A stretch of DNA of 64,000 bases from the IMG/VR virus record IMGVR_UViG_3300034175_000017, positions 17,357 through 81,356 of that record; one strand, 5' to 3'. The notes under the pieces are model-generated. The model ran no database searches. It was not told the origin of the DNA and saw only the letters and a program-made list of their open reading frames with translations. The position numbers and the translations under genes are program-made. Shown here piece by piece: positions 35,494 through 43,623 of this stretch (position 1 is the stretch's first letter; every line of letters begins with the position of its first letter). Origin of the DNA: a virus.

Positions 35494-35906
35494 ATTTTCC
35501 ACGGCTGCAAATCCTTAAACTTAATGGATCGCTTACCGTCTTCGATGAGCGATGAATATTGAAGGCAAGACATAACAAACCATTGCCCTAATTCATAGGA
35601 GAAAATGTAGAATTGATAGCTGTGGGAGCCTCGCTTGGCCTCACGAATAGCAGCCTGATGCTGTCCGTCTTGTATCGCACCAAAGGGGAAGCTCACGCCT
35701 TTCAGCGTGGACTTCACCTCGGCATAGTGCAGCGGATCAACAGGTGACGAGACAAGGAAGTCAGAAGGCTTCTTGAAATCGCTGATGTTCTTGACGCCGG
35801 GGTTCAGGGCCATCAAGTCCTTGCGATCACGAAGACGCTGGACGTGCCCCTTGGCAGACCAGTGTCGTTCAAATGCCCTCTCGGCTTCCTTGCCGTCGTT
35901 TTTCAT
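35490..35906 (-). CDS. RecU-like Holliday junction resolvase
   Basis: 138 residues. The PD-(D/E)xK core is visible as SDFLVSSPVDPLHYAEVKST followed by FPFGAIQDGQ, which matches RecU-type resolvases (D...ExK with a downstream Q/H). Would cut recombination or replication junctions before packaging. Confidence 0.7.
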   Translation of the reverse strand: MKNDGKEAERAFERHWSAKGHVQRLRDRKDLMALNPGVKNISDFKKPSDFLVSSPVDPLHYAEVKSTLKGVSFPFGAIQDGQHQAAIREAKRGSHSYQFYIFSYELGQWFVMSCLQYSSLIEDGKRSIKFKDLQPWKI

Positions 35907-36148
35907 GATCGGAAGTCGTCAGCAGTTTCAGGGACCGTCCGTGACGCTGCGATAGCTCCGCGAATATACAGGCCAAACGCCGTGCCGATCTGCATCATCA
36001 GCATGGCTTGACGGTCCTGCCGCTGCCACCATGCAAGGTTGAAGTCCCACAGGGCCACAGCCACAATCAGGTAGGGCACCACTAGGATCAGGAAAGCGAG
36101 GATCGCATAGCCGATCAGCCGTCCCGTCATTTCAGGGCTTATCTTCAT
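35903..36148 (-). CDS. Small membrane protein
   Basis: 81 residues from ATG 36148, which overlaps the polymerase stop as ATGA. One long hydrophobic helix (about 13-36, IGYAILAFLILVVPYLIVAV) with a possible second (60-75). Function unknown; its position between polymerase and resolvase may mean membrane localisation of replication or simply an early membrane effector. Confidence 0.55.
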   Translation of the reverse strand: MKISPEMTGRLIGYAILAFLILVVPYLIVAVALWDFNLAWWQRQDRQAMLMMQIGTAFGLYIRGAIAASRTVPETADDFRS

Positions 36149-38745
36149 GTAAACATCCAATCCAAAAGGGTTTCAATCTGTGGTTCGTCAAGGGCCTTAC
36201 CCTCATACTCCTTGCCGATCACACCTTCAATAGCCGAAGCCTCGTCCAACTCGATCTGCGTCATCTTAGGATCGGTCTTGGAGAATGGCCGGAAGGTGCG
36301 TCCCATTGCAACGGTGCAGTGGAGCGGCAAGGTCTTCACAATGTCAGGGTGAGTGGTCATAGCCTCACGCAGGACGGGGATGAAGGCAGGCACGTCACGC
36401 TTATTCACGCTGAACACAAGCTCGTCGTGAATAGGCATCATCAAGCGAGCCTTGATGTCAGTTTCGATCAGCTTGGGCTTGAGGTTGAGCAGAGTGCGCT
36501 TGGCCAACGTGGCACAGGTGCCTTGGATTTCTGCGTTCACCACCTGATTGCGAGCACGGCCCTGTATCTTACGGATGGCCTTCTCGGCATAGTTCTGCAT
36601 CCCCGGCGCAGCCGTGATCTGCATGAACTTGTCCTTCATCTGCCTGCCCCACTCGCTCGTCGTCTCGAAACGATTGCGGCGGTGCCCGTCAGGGAGAATG
36701 ACGTAGCCGTGCTCTGCTGCGAACTGGTGCCGCCCGACACGCCACGCTTCCTCGTCAGGGAAACGCTCACGATACTTGTCTACGGCGTCCCAATGCTCTT
36801 TGTCTGACCAACCAAGGTTTGCCGCCACCGTGGAAAGAGCACCCGAATACCAGTAGGAGAAGTTAATCCCCTTTCCGACAGCAGTGCCCCGCGCCCACTT
36901 GTGAAAGTCCGAAGGTGAAAGGGTCTGACCGGACATATCAACGAGCGTTCGATTGTTGGGGTTTCGGCCATACTTGAACTCCTTGAACTCTTCCTCAGTC
37001 AGCCCCGGCAGGGTCTTGACCGACAATCCATCGACTGCTGCGCCCGAGTGCATGTCTCCATAGGGCAACTGCCCATAGACCTTGCGAAATCCCTCGCCGC
37101 CAGACAGTTCACCAATGAGGACCAACTCGATGGCAGACCAGTCAGCGGAAACGACGACGCTATCGTCATCATCAGCAAGATAGAACCCTCGGATATATGC
37201 GGACTCTCCCAACTTGGCGAGTTGCATAGGGTTTGGGAACGACGTGGCAAGTCGTCGCGTGGCAAGCTGTGAGGAAAGGCTAGGATAGACACGGCTGGTA
37301 TCGGGGTCCATAAGTTGAGTGTAGGGCGTCAGATACAGCTTCATGCGCTGGTCAATGTCGGCCATTAGCTGAATGGACTCCATCAAGTCCATCTTCTGCT
37401 GGTCAACCAACTTCAATCTGATCTTACCGCGAGCGTCACCGTCCGACTGCACCTTGCCATGCTCATACACGATAGGCAGGCCAGCCAGATCATACATCAG
37501 CACACGCATAGTCTGCCAGTAGCCGAGGTTCAGCTTGCCAGCAGGCACGGCCATGTTGTTCTCTGCCGCCCATCCATTGCCGACAGGGTTGGCAGTCTGG
37601 AAGCACTGCGTGAAGTCATCGTCGCTGTCATCTGAACGTGCCCACAATTCAATCTGATTGCGCTTCTTCATCCAGTGCGTAGCATACCAATCTTCCTTCT
37701 CCATCAGCTTCTCATTGGGCTTGCCGGGGAAGGGGAGCATGGCCTTGACCTGTGCTTTGAACTTGCGAAGCAGCTTCGCCATTTCCTCGCGCTCAATGTC
37801 ACGACGCTTGAAGACTTCAACAAGGTTAAGTCGAATACCTTCCAACCATGCGTCAGCATAGAGGTAGATCATCGGGTTCTCGGTCAACAAGAACGCCTTG
37901 AGCGCAGCCGGATTAGTCTTGAGCATGTCGTTGAACATGCGACGGAAGTGTAGCACCGCCCAATAGGCATCGTCGGCACCGTAGGCCACGACTTGCTCAC
38001 CAGTAAGCTCGCCCATGTGGTTCGCGCCGTTCTCTTTCAGCACTTCGTCATAGGTCTTCTGCTTCACACCGTAGGCGCTGAACGTCAGCTTCTTAAGTGA
38101 GTAGCCGTAAGCAATACTGTCAACGAATCCGTTGTAGTTGTGAGCAGACTTACTCTCTTTGGCTGTAAACTTTCCAAGGAGTTCTTGCTGCTTGGCGTTC
38201 GGGCTGGCCCCACGCTCATAACTAGCCCATTCCGTGACGATAGGTGCTGCGAGCGTCTTGGAGAAAGCGTAGGGGAGCGGCGTTTGCGCGAACGTGGTGA
38301 GGTCATATTCGTCAGGTCCATGATGGGACACCGCCATCTGCATGGTGCAGATCACGTTGTCGAGTTGAACACCCAAGCACTGGTTGAACATCACCAGTTC
38401 AAAGGGAGCGTTATGAGCGATGCACAAGGCATCCTTGCTTGCTGCTTCCAGCACCTCAAGCGCCACGCTCTGCTGCAAGCGGTTCGCTTCGTCAGCGTGA
38501 GCGAGGTTGAAATAGTATGCGGTGTCGCTGCCCTCGACGTAGGTCGAGAAGCCGGTCATCACAGTGCGGCGGTGGTCAAAGACGTGCCGCTTCTTGTTGT
38601 TATAGATTTCGAGACCCGGATGCCGGTTCTCGTCCTGCGTCTCGCAGTCAAGGCCATACACCTCGCACGTTGCAAGCTCTGCCTTAATGGCGTCGAGCGT
38701 CTCACGCGGGGTATTGGCGTCAACGAGGACTGACTTGATGCTCAT
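36145..38745 (-). CDS. Family A DNA polymerase with 3'-5' exonuclease
   Basis: 866 residues. N-terminal exonuclease motif VYGLDCETQ; polymerase motif A reads VSADWSAIELVLIGELSGG, motif B RGTAVGKGINFSYWYSG and motif C PIHDELVFSV. Motif A differs from the classic DYSQIELR: Trp replaces Tyr, and the Arg after Leu is absent (IELVLIG). The separate flap exonuclease gene (39459) supplies the 5'-3' activity found in cellular Pol I. ATG 38745 overlaps the stop of a 50-residue gene, so this start is preferred over 38757. Confidence 0.9.
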   Translation of the reverse strand: MSIKSVLVDANTPRETLDAIKAELATCEVYGLDCETQDENRHPGLEIYNNKKRHVFDHRRTVMTGFSTYVEGSDTAYYFNLAHADEANRLQQSVALEVLEAASKDALCIAHNAPFELVMFNQCLGVQLDNVICTMQMAVSHHGPDEYDLTTFAQTPLPYAFSKTLAAPIVTEWASYERGASPNAKQQELLGKFTAKESKSAHNYNGFVDSIAYGYSLKKLTFSAYGVKQKTYDEVLKENGANHMGELTGEQVVAYGADDAYWAVLHFRRMFNDMLKTNPAALKAFLLTENPMIYLYADAWLEGIRLNLVEVFKRRDIEREEMAKLLRKFKAQVKAMLPFPGKPNEKLMEKEDWYATHWMKKRNQIELWARSDDSDDDFTQCFQTANPVGNGWAAENNMAVPAGKLNLGYWQTMRVLMYDLAGLPIVYEHGKVQSDGDARGKIRLKLVDQQKMDLMESIQLMADIDQRMKLYLTPYTQLMDPDTSRVYPSLSSQLATRRLATSFPNPMQLAKLGESAYIRGFYLADDDDSVVVSADWSAIELVLIGELSGGEGFRKVYGQLPYGDMHSGAAVDGLSVKTLPGLTEEEFKEFKYGRNPNNRTLVDMSGQTLSPSDFHKWARGTAVGKGINFSYWYSGALSTVAANLGWSDKEHWDAVDKYRERFPDEEAWRVGRHQFAAEHGYVILPDGHRRNRFETTSEWGRQMKDKFMQITAAPGMQNYAEKAIRKIQGRARNQVVNAEIQGTCATLAKRTLLNLKPKLIETDIKARLMMPIHDELVFSVNKRDVPAFIPVLREAMTTHPDIVKTLPLHCTVAMGRTFRPFSKTDPKMTQIELDEASAIEGVIGKEYEGKALDEPQIETLLDWMFT

Positions 38746-38894
38746 TTCGGGTTCCATTTCGGTAAGCTCTTGCCCTTGAGGGCAGCGTAGTCAGAGCAGG
38801 TAGGGGAGACACAGAGCACTCTGCTGCCTTCGACCACGCGAAGGTGCCGAGGGTGTAGGTAGTCGGTGTGCGTAGCCTTCACGTCCGCACCCAT
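38742..38894 (-). CDS. 50-residue hypothetical protein upstream of polymerase
   Basis: A frame too short for usual gene finders: MGADVKATHTDYLHPRHLRV at the start, then CVSPTCSDY, a Cys pair, and PKWNPK at the end. It overlaps the preceding stop by 16 bases and ends in the ATGA shared with the polymerase start, so it fills the only gap in the operon with coupled translation at its 3' end. No function known. Confidence 0.6.
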   Translation of the reverse strand: MGADVKATHTDYLHPRHLRVVEGSRVLCVSPTCSDYAALKGKSLPKWNPK

Positions 38895-39100
38895 TGATCG
38901 TTAAGATGCGCTGGCTTGCCGGGGATAGTTTCATGCCGGATGCGACCGGCCTCGCGCTCACGCTGTAGCAGGCTGTTGGTAGCGTTCTCAAGGTCGTCAA
39001 TGGGCACGTTGGCACGCTGCAAGGCACGCCGAATGTCAGCGTGGGTGAAGGTGCCTGTTGCCATGAGAGACAGGGCTGCTCGCTCTTGTGCTGGTGTCAT
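38879..39100 (-). CDS. Small winged-helix-like protein
   Basis: 73 residues, ATGA coupled to the MazG-like gene. FTHADIRRALQRANVPIDDL and LLQREREAGRIRHETIPGKPAHLNDQW look like a DNA-binding helix pair and wing. Unknown target. Confidence 0.5.
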   Translation of the reverse strand: MTPAQERAALSLMATGTFTHADIRRALQRANVPIDDLENATNSLLQREREAGRIRHETIPGKPAHLNDQWVRT

Positions 39101-39462
39101 TGTGGTAACGCCGATCCTGTTGGCTTCGCGGCCTGCTTGGCACGAATCTTCTGCATGATAAGTGGGTTAGAGATACGCTTCATTTCGGTGTTAGCAGCAC
39201 CATTAAGATTGATATTGTTGGCGTTGCACAGAGCAGCAAGAGTAATCATCACACCGCCTACCTCTTGCACAGGATTTCCAGTAGGACGATCAAACACATA
39301 GTCCACCAGTGCATGAGCACGCTCACGCGTGAACTCTGGCGTGGTCTGTGCCAGTTCCAACGCCTCTTCGGTAAAGCGGTCAGCACGTTCTAGCGTGTCA
39401 CTACTAATAGCTCGACCAAAACAAATGTCTGTCCATGCTTTCACTCGGGTCTGTAAGGTCAT
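39097..39462 (-). CDS. MazG-like NTP pyrophosphohydrolase
   Basis: 121 residues, one all-helical MazG domain: RADRFTEEALELAQ gives the ExxE metal-binding helix, and NPVQEVGGVMITLAAL supplies the second E..D-type helix. Family members hydrolyse NTPs or dNTPs to monophosphates; phage members may also affect alarmone levels. ATGA coupled with the flap exonuclease gene. Confidence 0.75.
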   Translation of the reverse strand: MTLQTRVKAWTDICFGRAISSDTLERADRFTEEALELAQTTPEFTRERAHALVDYVFDRPTGNPVQEVGGVMITLAALCNANNINLNGAANTEMKRISNPLIMQKIRAKQAAKPTGSALPQ

Positions 39463-40241
39463 AGAAAGAACTCCGTCAATCGTTGGTGTGCGGCCATTCG
39501 GTTAAGCTCGCCATTCTTAATGCCGCCCTCAAGCTCATCGTCTGGCACGTCCTCAAAGTAGGTGACAGTCAGCATGGCTTGGAGCAGGTTCACGTTCTCT
39601 TGGTCTTGGAGCCAAGCGATAACTCCGGGCTTGAAGGGTAGCCCAACAAACCCCGCAGGATTTCCTTGGGCAATGGCCCGCTCGATCTGCGCCCAATGAT
39701 CTTCCATCGCCTCCCACCGCTTGTGTCCGAAGTTGGGGATGCCTTTAATGTTGTCGCTGGTGTCACCGTTCATCGCCTTGTAGAGAGGAACCCACCGCGC
39801 TGGCACGCCCTTGGTGTTGACACCAACGAGGGTGACACCCGGTAGGTGCGCGAGTTGCGCGTAGTCCATATCATTAGAGTGTATATTGACGGGAACGCCC
39901 TTACTGGAAAGTCGTCGGGTGAGTGTGCTGATAACATCATCTGCTTCCCATCCATAGACTTCGACCTGTGTTGCGGTGGACATGGTGAGTATCTCTTTCC
40001 AGAGCTTCACCTGTGCGAATACGTCCATAGCCGCAGGCTCGCGGTTGGTCTTGTAGAGCGGGTAGATCGCCTGACGGCGCTCGTTGTGCTTATACCCATC
40101 CCACACCCAAATCTCGGTGCCTTTAGGCTTGGCAATGGTGGCCTCGTAGCGTTGGCGAAGCGTCATTGGTGAGGCTGGCCCCACCTGCTGCTTCTCCATT
40201 GCCCGACGCATGACGTTGTTGCCGTCATAAAGGTTAATCAT
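39459..40241 (-). CDS. 5'-3' flap exonuclease (FEN)
   Basis: 260 residues from ATG 40241, which has GGAGAAG upstream. INLYDGNNVMRRA matches the first Asp of the active site, YGWEADDVISTL and IHSNDMDYAQL give the internal Asp cluster, and NGDTSDNIKGIPNFGHKR is the helix-hairpin-helix region. It resembles T5 D15 and the N-terminal domain of Pol I; it would remove RNA primers for the polymerase gene nearby. Confidence 0.85.
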   Translation of the reverse strand: MINLYDGNNVMRRAMEKQQVGPASPMTLRQRYEATIAKPKGTEIWVWDGYKHNERRQAIYPLYKTNREPAAMDVFAQVKLWKEILTMSTATQVEVYGWEADDVISTLTRRLSSKGVPVNIHSNDMDYAQLAHLPGVTLVGVNTKGVPARWVPLYKAMNGDTSDNIKGIPNFGHKRWEAMEDHWAQIERAIAQGNPAGFVGLPFKPGVIAWLQDQENVNLLQAMLTVTYFEDVPDDELEGGIKNGELNRMAAHQRLTEFFL

Positions 40242-40404
40242 CGGTCTTCTCCGCATCTTCCACCACTTCACGTTGCATGACGATACGATGGCTAGGCTGT
40301 GGAGAGTTAGCGAGGGTCGCCACTACCTGATAACCCTCACGACCAAGCTCGTTGAGAGCACGTTCGGTAGGAGACTGCACGATCTTAAACTCGAACCAAG
40401 GCAT
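40234..40404 (-). CDS. Small protein, DUF4177-like
   Basis: 56 residues from ATG 40404 (GGAGAG upstream). MPWFEFKIVQSPTERALNEL followed by GREGYQVVATL and HRIVMQR has the strand-helix-strand order of DUF4177. Overlaps the flap nuclease start by 8 bases. Function unknown. Confidence 0.6.
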   Translation of the reverse strand: MPWFEFKIVQSPTERALNELGREGYQVVATLANSPQPSHRIVMQREVVEDAEKTDD

Positions 40405-40417
40405 AGGTCTCTCCAAG

Positions 40418-40450
40418 AAAAAAAGGGGAGGGAGTTGCCCCCCTCCCCTT
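40418..40450 (-). terminator. Rho-independent terminator, leftward
   Basis: AAGGGGAGGG (40423-40432) pairs with CCCTCCCCTT (40441-40450); on the minus strand it is followed by TTTTTTCTT. Separates the abundant-looking gene at 40473 from the polymerase operon. Confidence 0.9.
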
Positions 40451-40472
40451 CAAGGACGTAAGGGATTGAACC

Positions 40473-41129
40473 TTACGAAGTTGCTTCACCGATCAGGACG
40501 AACTCAACGACGCCCCACTCGTTGCCCTTGGAATTGACCTGACCCTTGTGGCGGATGGTCACATCCACGGTCGAGTTCTGCAAGCCCTTCTTGCGAAGCT
40601 CGTTGTAGAACTTCGTCCAGAACTTCACGCCGGTAATCGCCGGGGTGATGCCGATGCGCTGGCCCTCGGAGACGCCGCCTGCATCTGCAAGCAACTCGGC
40701 AGGGATTTCGACAGTCTGATAAGGACCGTCCACCTTGTCGTTCTGAGCGCGAAGCTGAGCAGTGGCCTGCTCAAAGTTCTGACCCTGCGAGGTCATGCGT
40801 CCGTCATACGACTTGATGAAAGTCGTCTGGCCTGCCCGGTTGGCACGAACCGACAAGATCGGCTGCACTTCGGAAAGGTCGATACGGACGGTAGCCTCCG
40901 TGAACATCTTCGCCTTGGCATCGCCAAGACGGAAGCCGCTGTCCTTGACGGTCAGGTATTCATCAACCTGAATGCCTGCGCTGTCAGCGATGCTGTCGAG
41001 CGTGGGCCGCGAGGACTCGTTGGAAACGGCGGGAACATTGGAGGGGGTCTGAAGCGCGGGAGCCTGAAAGTTAGCCGAAGCGTCTTCGGCCTGTGACATG
41101 ACGCGCTCAAGTGCAGAGGGATTAGCCAT
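40473..41129 (-). CDS. Possible single-strand DNA-binding or recombination mediator protein
   Basis: 218 residues. The first ~50 are low complexity (Ala/Asn/Ser/Pro); the rest is beta-rich (residues 60-215) with ATVRIDLSEVQPILSVRANR and STVDVTIRHKGQV, ending in a short tail. It stands alone between a hairpin-rich leader and a strong terminator, as for a highly expressed protein, and lies next to polymerase and flap nuclease genes. SSB-like role is inference only; no motif is decisive. Confidence 0.45.
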   Translation of the reverse strand: MANPSALERVMSQAEDASANFQAPALQTPSNVPAVSNESSRPTLDSIADSAGIQVDEYLTVKDSGFRLGDAKAKMFTEATVRIDLSEVQPILSVRANRAGQTTFIKSYDGRMTSQGQNFEQATAQLRAQNDKVDGPYQTVEIPAELLADAGGVSEGQRIGITPAITGVKFWTKFYNELRKKGLQNSTVDVTIRHKGQVNSKGNEWGVVEFVLIGEATS

Positions 41130-41239
41130 TCTGTTTTCCTATCAAGTTTGTTGTTGGTATCGGTATCGGGTAGAAGCCTGTATTTAGGCCGAGGTGTCTG
41201 AGTTAGCAAGCCCTCCTGTTGAATGTTACCGGGTATTAG

Positions 41240-41389
41240 TTACCCGCCGACCATCAGATTGCACTGACAAGGGCCTTCTTCGCACACCTTGCACGACACT
41301 GGCTTGCTCAAACAGGTGCCGATGGTGCTGGCCTTGAAGCCACGCGTGCCGGTGCCTCGACAGTGAGGACAGTTCTTATCGCCTTTCAC
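41240..41389 (-). CDS. Small zinc-finger protein
   Basis: 49 residues, GTG 41389 behind AGAAAGGATTCTCC. CPHCRGTGTRG is a DnaJ-type CxxCxGxG motif and CKVC...CQC a second Cys pair, so one zinc is likely bound. The 3' end of the alarmone hydrolase gene overlaps the start by 14 bases. Confidence 0.6.
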   Translation of the reverse strand: MKGDKNCPHCRGTGTRGFKASTIGTCLSKPVSCKVCEEGPCQCNLMVGG

Positions 41390-41900
41390 GGAGAATCCTT
41401 TCTTCTGTAAGCAGTTGGTTCCAAACGTGACCACGCAAGGGTGCGTAACCATCACCCATCACAGCCAGTTGCAGCCGCTTCTCTGGCAGATACACAGCAG
41501 CGAACTTGGGATCATCCGTCGCTAGGTTCGTGATGTTATCCAGAATATCAGCATACTTGATGTTCTGTGCCTGCGGCGTGATGATGGCCAGCTTATCTCG
41601 CTGATACTTGGCACGCTGTGTGCGGTTCAAAGCAGGCTGCTTGGCATTGGTGACTTGCAACACCAGCGTAGATACCTGTGGTCCGAACCGACGCTGAATA
41701 TCGAAGATGTCGTAGGGCGTATCTTCAACCACGTCATGCAGCGCACCGGCTACGAGCGTCGTCAGGTCCACACCACGAACCATCGTGGCAAGTGTATGCA
41801 CCACAGCGCGTGGATGCACGCTGTAGGGCTTGCCAGACAGCTTTCGTATCTGTCCAGCGTGTGCCTGCTCCATGAATTGAATTGCATCGCGTAGGATCAT
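41376..41900 (-). CDS. Small alarmone hydrolase (SpoT/MESH1-like HD protein)
   Basis: 174 residues covering a single RSH hydrolase domain. HAGQIRKLSGKPYSVHP carries the first metal His, ALHDVVEDT the HDxxED motif (55-60), and KYADILDNI the KxADxxDN signature. No synthetase domain follows. In cells such enzymes hydrolyse (p)ppGpp or NADPH; in a phage it could quench the stringent response. Overlaps the HD gene upstream by 4 bases. Confidence 0.8.
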   Translation of the reverse strand: MILRDAIQFMEQAHAGQIRKLSGKPYSVHPRAVVHTLATMVRGVDLTTLVAGALHDVVEDTPYDIFDIQRRFGPQVSTLVLQVTNAKQPALNRTQRAKYQRDKLAIITPQAQNIKYADILDNITNLATDDPKFAAVYLPEKRLQLAVMGDGYAPLRGHVWNQLLTEERILRERR

Positions 41901-42475
41901 AGTTGTCCTCCTAGTTCGGTGGGGAAGAGGTCCGAGAAACGAGCACGGAACTCATGATAGGCGCGACCGGGGTCCCAACTGCCAAGATCGACGTAAGCGA
42001 TATATTGATCGAACTCGACGCCGTTCAGAATGGCATGCTCTTCGGGGTTCTGGCCGCGAAGATACTTCATTTCGAGGCCGAGCATCACCCGGTCAACAAA
42101 ATGCACCTGCTCCGACAGCGGGTAGACGAACTTGAAGCGGTCGGCCATCGCGGTCTCGATCTTCACTTCCAAGGTCTTGAAGAGAGGAACTGCAACCTTG
42201 AGCGGCGTCACAATGTCGTTCGTGAATGCCTCTGCGGTGTCGTGCATCAGCGCCGAGTAGCTCTGAGTAGGATCAATCGCATCCATGATGAGCGAGGCAT
42301 TCACGGCGTGCTGTGCAACCGAATAGAAGTGTGGTAGCTGCCCTGCAAAGCGGCAGATGTTCGCTAGTGGGCGAGCAATGTCGTCCAGACCGACGATAGC
42401 TAGTTCAGGCTGCTCGTATGAGAAGCGTTGGCCGCTCAAGAGCGTGATGCCGTCAGTAAGTTGAAGCTGTTCCAT
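41897..42475 (-). CDS. HD-domain deoxynucleotidase, YfbR/DatZ-like
   Basis: 192 residues from ATG 42475 (GGAG upstream). SVAQHAVNAS carries the first His, LMHDTAEAFTNDIVTPLK matches the YfbR block LLHDASE...GDLPTPVK with its HD pair, and VDRVMLGLE carries the last Asp. YfbR dephosphorylates dNMPs; DatZ of S-2L removes triphosphate from dATP. Which activity applies cannot be told by eye. Confidence 0.75.
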   Translation of the reverse strand: MEQLQLTDGITLLSGQRFSYEQPELAIVGLDDIARPLANICRFAGQLPHFYSVAQHAVNASLIMDAIDPTQSYSALMHDTAEAFTNDIVTPLKVAVPLFKTLEVKIETAMADRFKFVYPLSEQVHFVDRVMLGLEMKYLRGQNPEEHAILNGVEFDQYIAYVDLGSWDPGRAYHEFRARFSDLFPTELGGQL

Positions 42476-42497
42476 AGGTTGTCTCCGTTTTGAGGGC

Positions 42498-42526
42498 AAA
42501 AAGATAGGGGCCACTCGGCCCCTATC
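42498..42526 (-). terminator. Rho-independent terminator, leftward
   Basis: GATAGGGGCC / GGCCCCTATC with a 4-base loop, then TTTTT on the minus strand. Lies after the outer-membrane protein gene. Confidence 0.92.
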
Positions 42527-42547
42527 TCTCTAACAATGTGCTACGGC

Positions 42548-43045
42548 TTAGAACCTAAGTCCGAGGCCGACGAGTGCTTCATGACGGCCAGCGTTGCGCT
42601 GGAAGTCACTGTATCGGTATTCAATCTTGGAATACAAGCCCCGACCGCTTGCAATTTCAGCACCGCCGCCGACGCGCAGCCCTTCAAGGGTGCGGAAGTC
42701 ATTGGGTGAGCGAACGTCACGCAGTGGGCGCAGCGAGGCATAACCTGCCGTGCCGTAGAGCAACAAGTTGTCCGAAGCAGCGACACCCAAGCGCACAGCG
42801 GCACCCAAGTCCTTGCGGTCGAACACGTTGTTGGCATTGACCTCGGCACCTACCGTCAGGCGATCACCGAGAGGCAAATCAACGCCAGCATTGGCACCGT
42901 AGTTGATCGTGCTGTCGCGGAAGCGGTTCAGATCATCCAGACCAGCCGTCACGTCGATGCGAGGGCCGGTGAAGTTGCTGTTTGGTGCGGCAACGGCAGG
43001 AGTGGCAGCAAAGAGGGCTGCAAGAACGAGAAAAAATGACTTCAT
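42548..43045 (-). CDS. Outer-membrane beta-barrel protein with signal peptide
   Basis: 165 residues. MKSFFLVLAALFAATPAVAA is a signal peptide with an AVA-A cleavage site; the mature part has eight-strand-type alternation (TVGAEVNANNVF, AAVRLGVAAS, GLYSKIEYRYSDF) and ends in GLGLRF, with the terminal Phe needed by the BAM machinery. It resembles small OmpA/opacity-type barrels. A phage-coded barrel could alter receptors or block superinfection. It has its own terminator, suggesting strong expression. Confidence 0.8.
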   Translation of the reverse strand: MKSFFLVLAALFAATPAVAAPNSNFTGPRIDVTAGLDDLNRFRDSTINYGANAGVDLPLGDRLTVGAEVNANNVFDRKDLGAAVRLGVAASDNLLLYGTAGYASLRPLRDVRSPNDFRTLEGLRVGGGAEIASGRGLYSKIEYRYSDFQRNAGRHEALVGLGLRF

Positions 43046-43046
43046 G

Positions 43047-43391
43047 TTATTGTTCCTTTCCAATGGCTTGTTCGATTGTCCGTATCACAACTTCATCAGC
43101 GATACGGTAGCACAGAACAGCAAGCTGTTCATAATACACACACGTCATGTCCACGATTTGGGTCATTTGTGTGCGCGTTGCGATGAAACGCACAGGTATT
43201 GTGCGATCCTTGTATAGGTCGCCGGTCTTGGGATCAACCCATTGACCGACAGCCGGTTTCATGATGGTTAAACCACCTGAAATGTTTCTGACCTTTTCGT
43301 CCCATATCCGGTGATACCGAAGGTAAAAGGGACGACCGTCATTGCGTGTCGTGGGGACCAGTATCTCCCACAGGTAGGTGGGGTCATCCAC
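43047..43391 (-). CDS. Hypothetical protein
   Basis: 114 residues from GTG 43391, which overlaps the preceding stop (GTGGATGA). Mixed alpha/beta with a Trp/Tyr-rich N-terminus (YLWEILVP, FYLRYHRIWDEKV). No recognised family. It ends 2 bases before the outer-membrane protein gene. Confidence 0.55.
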   Translation of the reverse strand: MDDPTYLWEILVPTTRNDGRPFYLRYHRIWDEKVRNISGGLTIMKPAVGQWVDPKTGDLYKDRTIPVRFIATRTQMTQIVDMTCVYYEQLAVLCYRIADEVVIRTIEQAIGKEQ

Positions 43392-43623
43392 GGCGGCGCT
43401 TCGCAGCCTGCTTCTTGTCAACGACATTGAGGATGCCAGCGACACCGAAGAAGGCTCCTGCAATGCCCAAGAGAATGACGACAGGACCGTAGAGCGGCAG
43501 CAACACTAGCCACCACGACCAATCAATCTTGCCGAGTAGCTTGAGGGTGACAAAGACGATGGTCAGCAGGCCAAGAAAGCCGATGCCGCCGCTCGATGCT
43601 GATGAGGTGGTAGGTGTGGTCAT
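43384..43623 (-). CDS. Small membrane protein, TMEM-FragileX-F-like
   Basis: 79 residues. Residues 12-65 show FLGLLTIVFVTLKLLGKIDW followed by SWWLVLLPLYGPVV, the pattern of short phage and bacterial proteins grouped in the Fragile-X-F-associated membrane family (two helices with a central D-W-S-W-W). Start ATG 43623 overlaps the RNA ligase stop (TAATG). Function unknown. Confidence 0.65.
   Translation of the reverse strand: MTTPTTSSASSGGIGFLGLLTIVFVTLKLLGKIDWSWWLVLLPLYGPVVILLGIAGAFFGVAGILNVVDKKQAAKRRRG

Noticed and set aside
40952-41209. A TTG-started frame behind AGGAGG upstream of the gene at 40473
   Set aside because: The ribosome site is only two bases from the TTG, too close, and the frame runs into the next gene in another phase with shadow-like composition.
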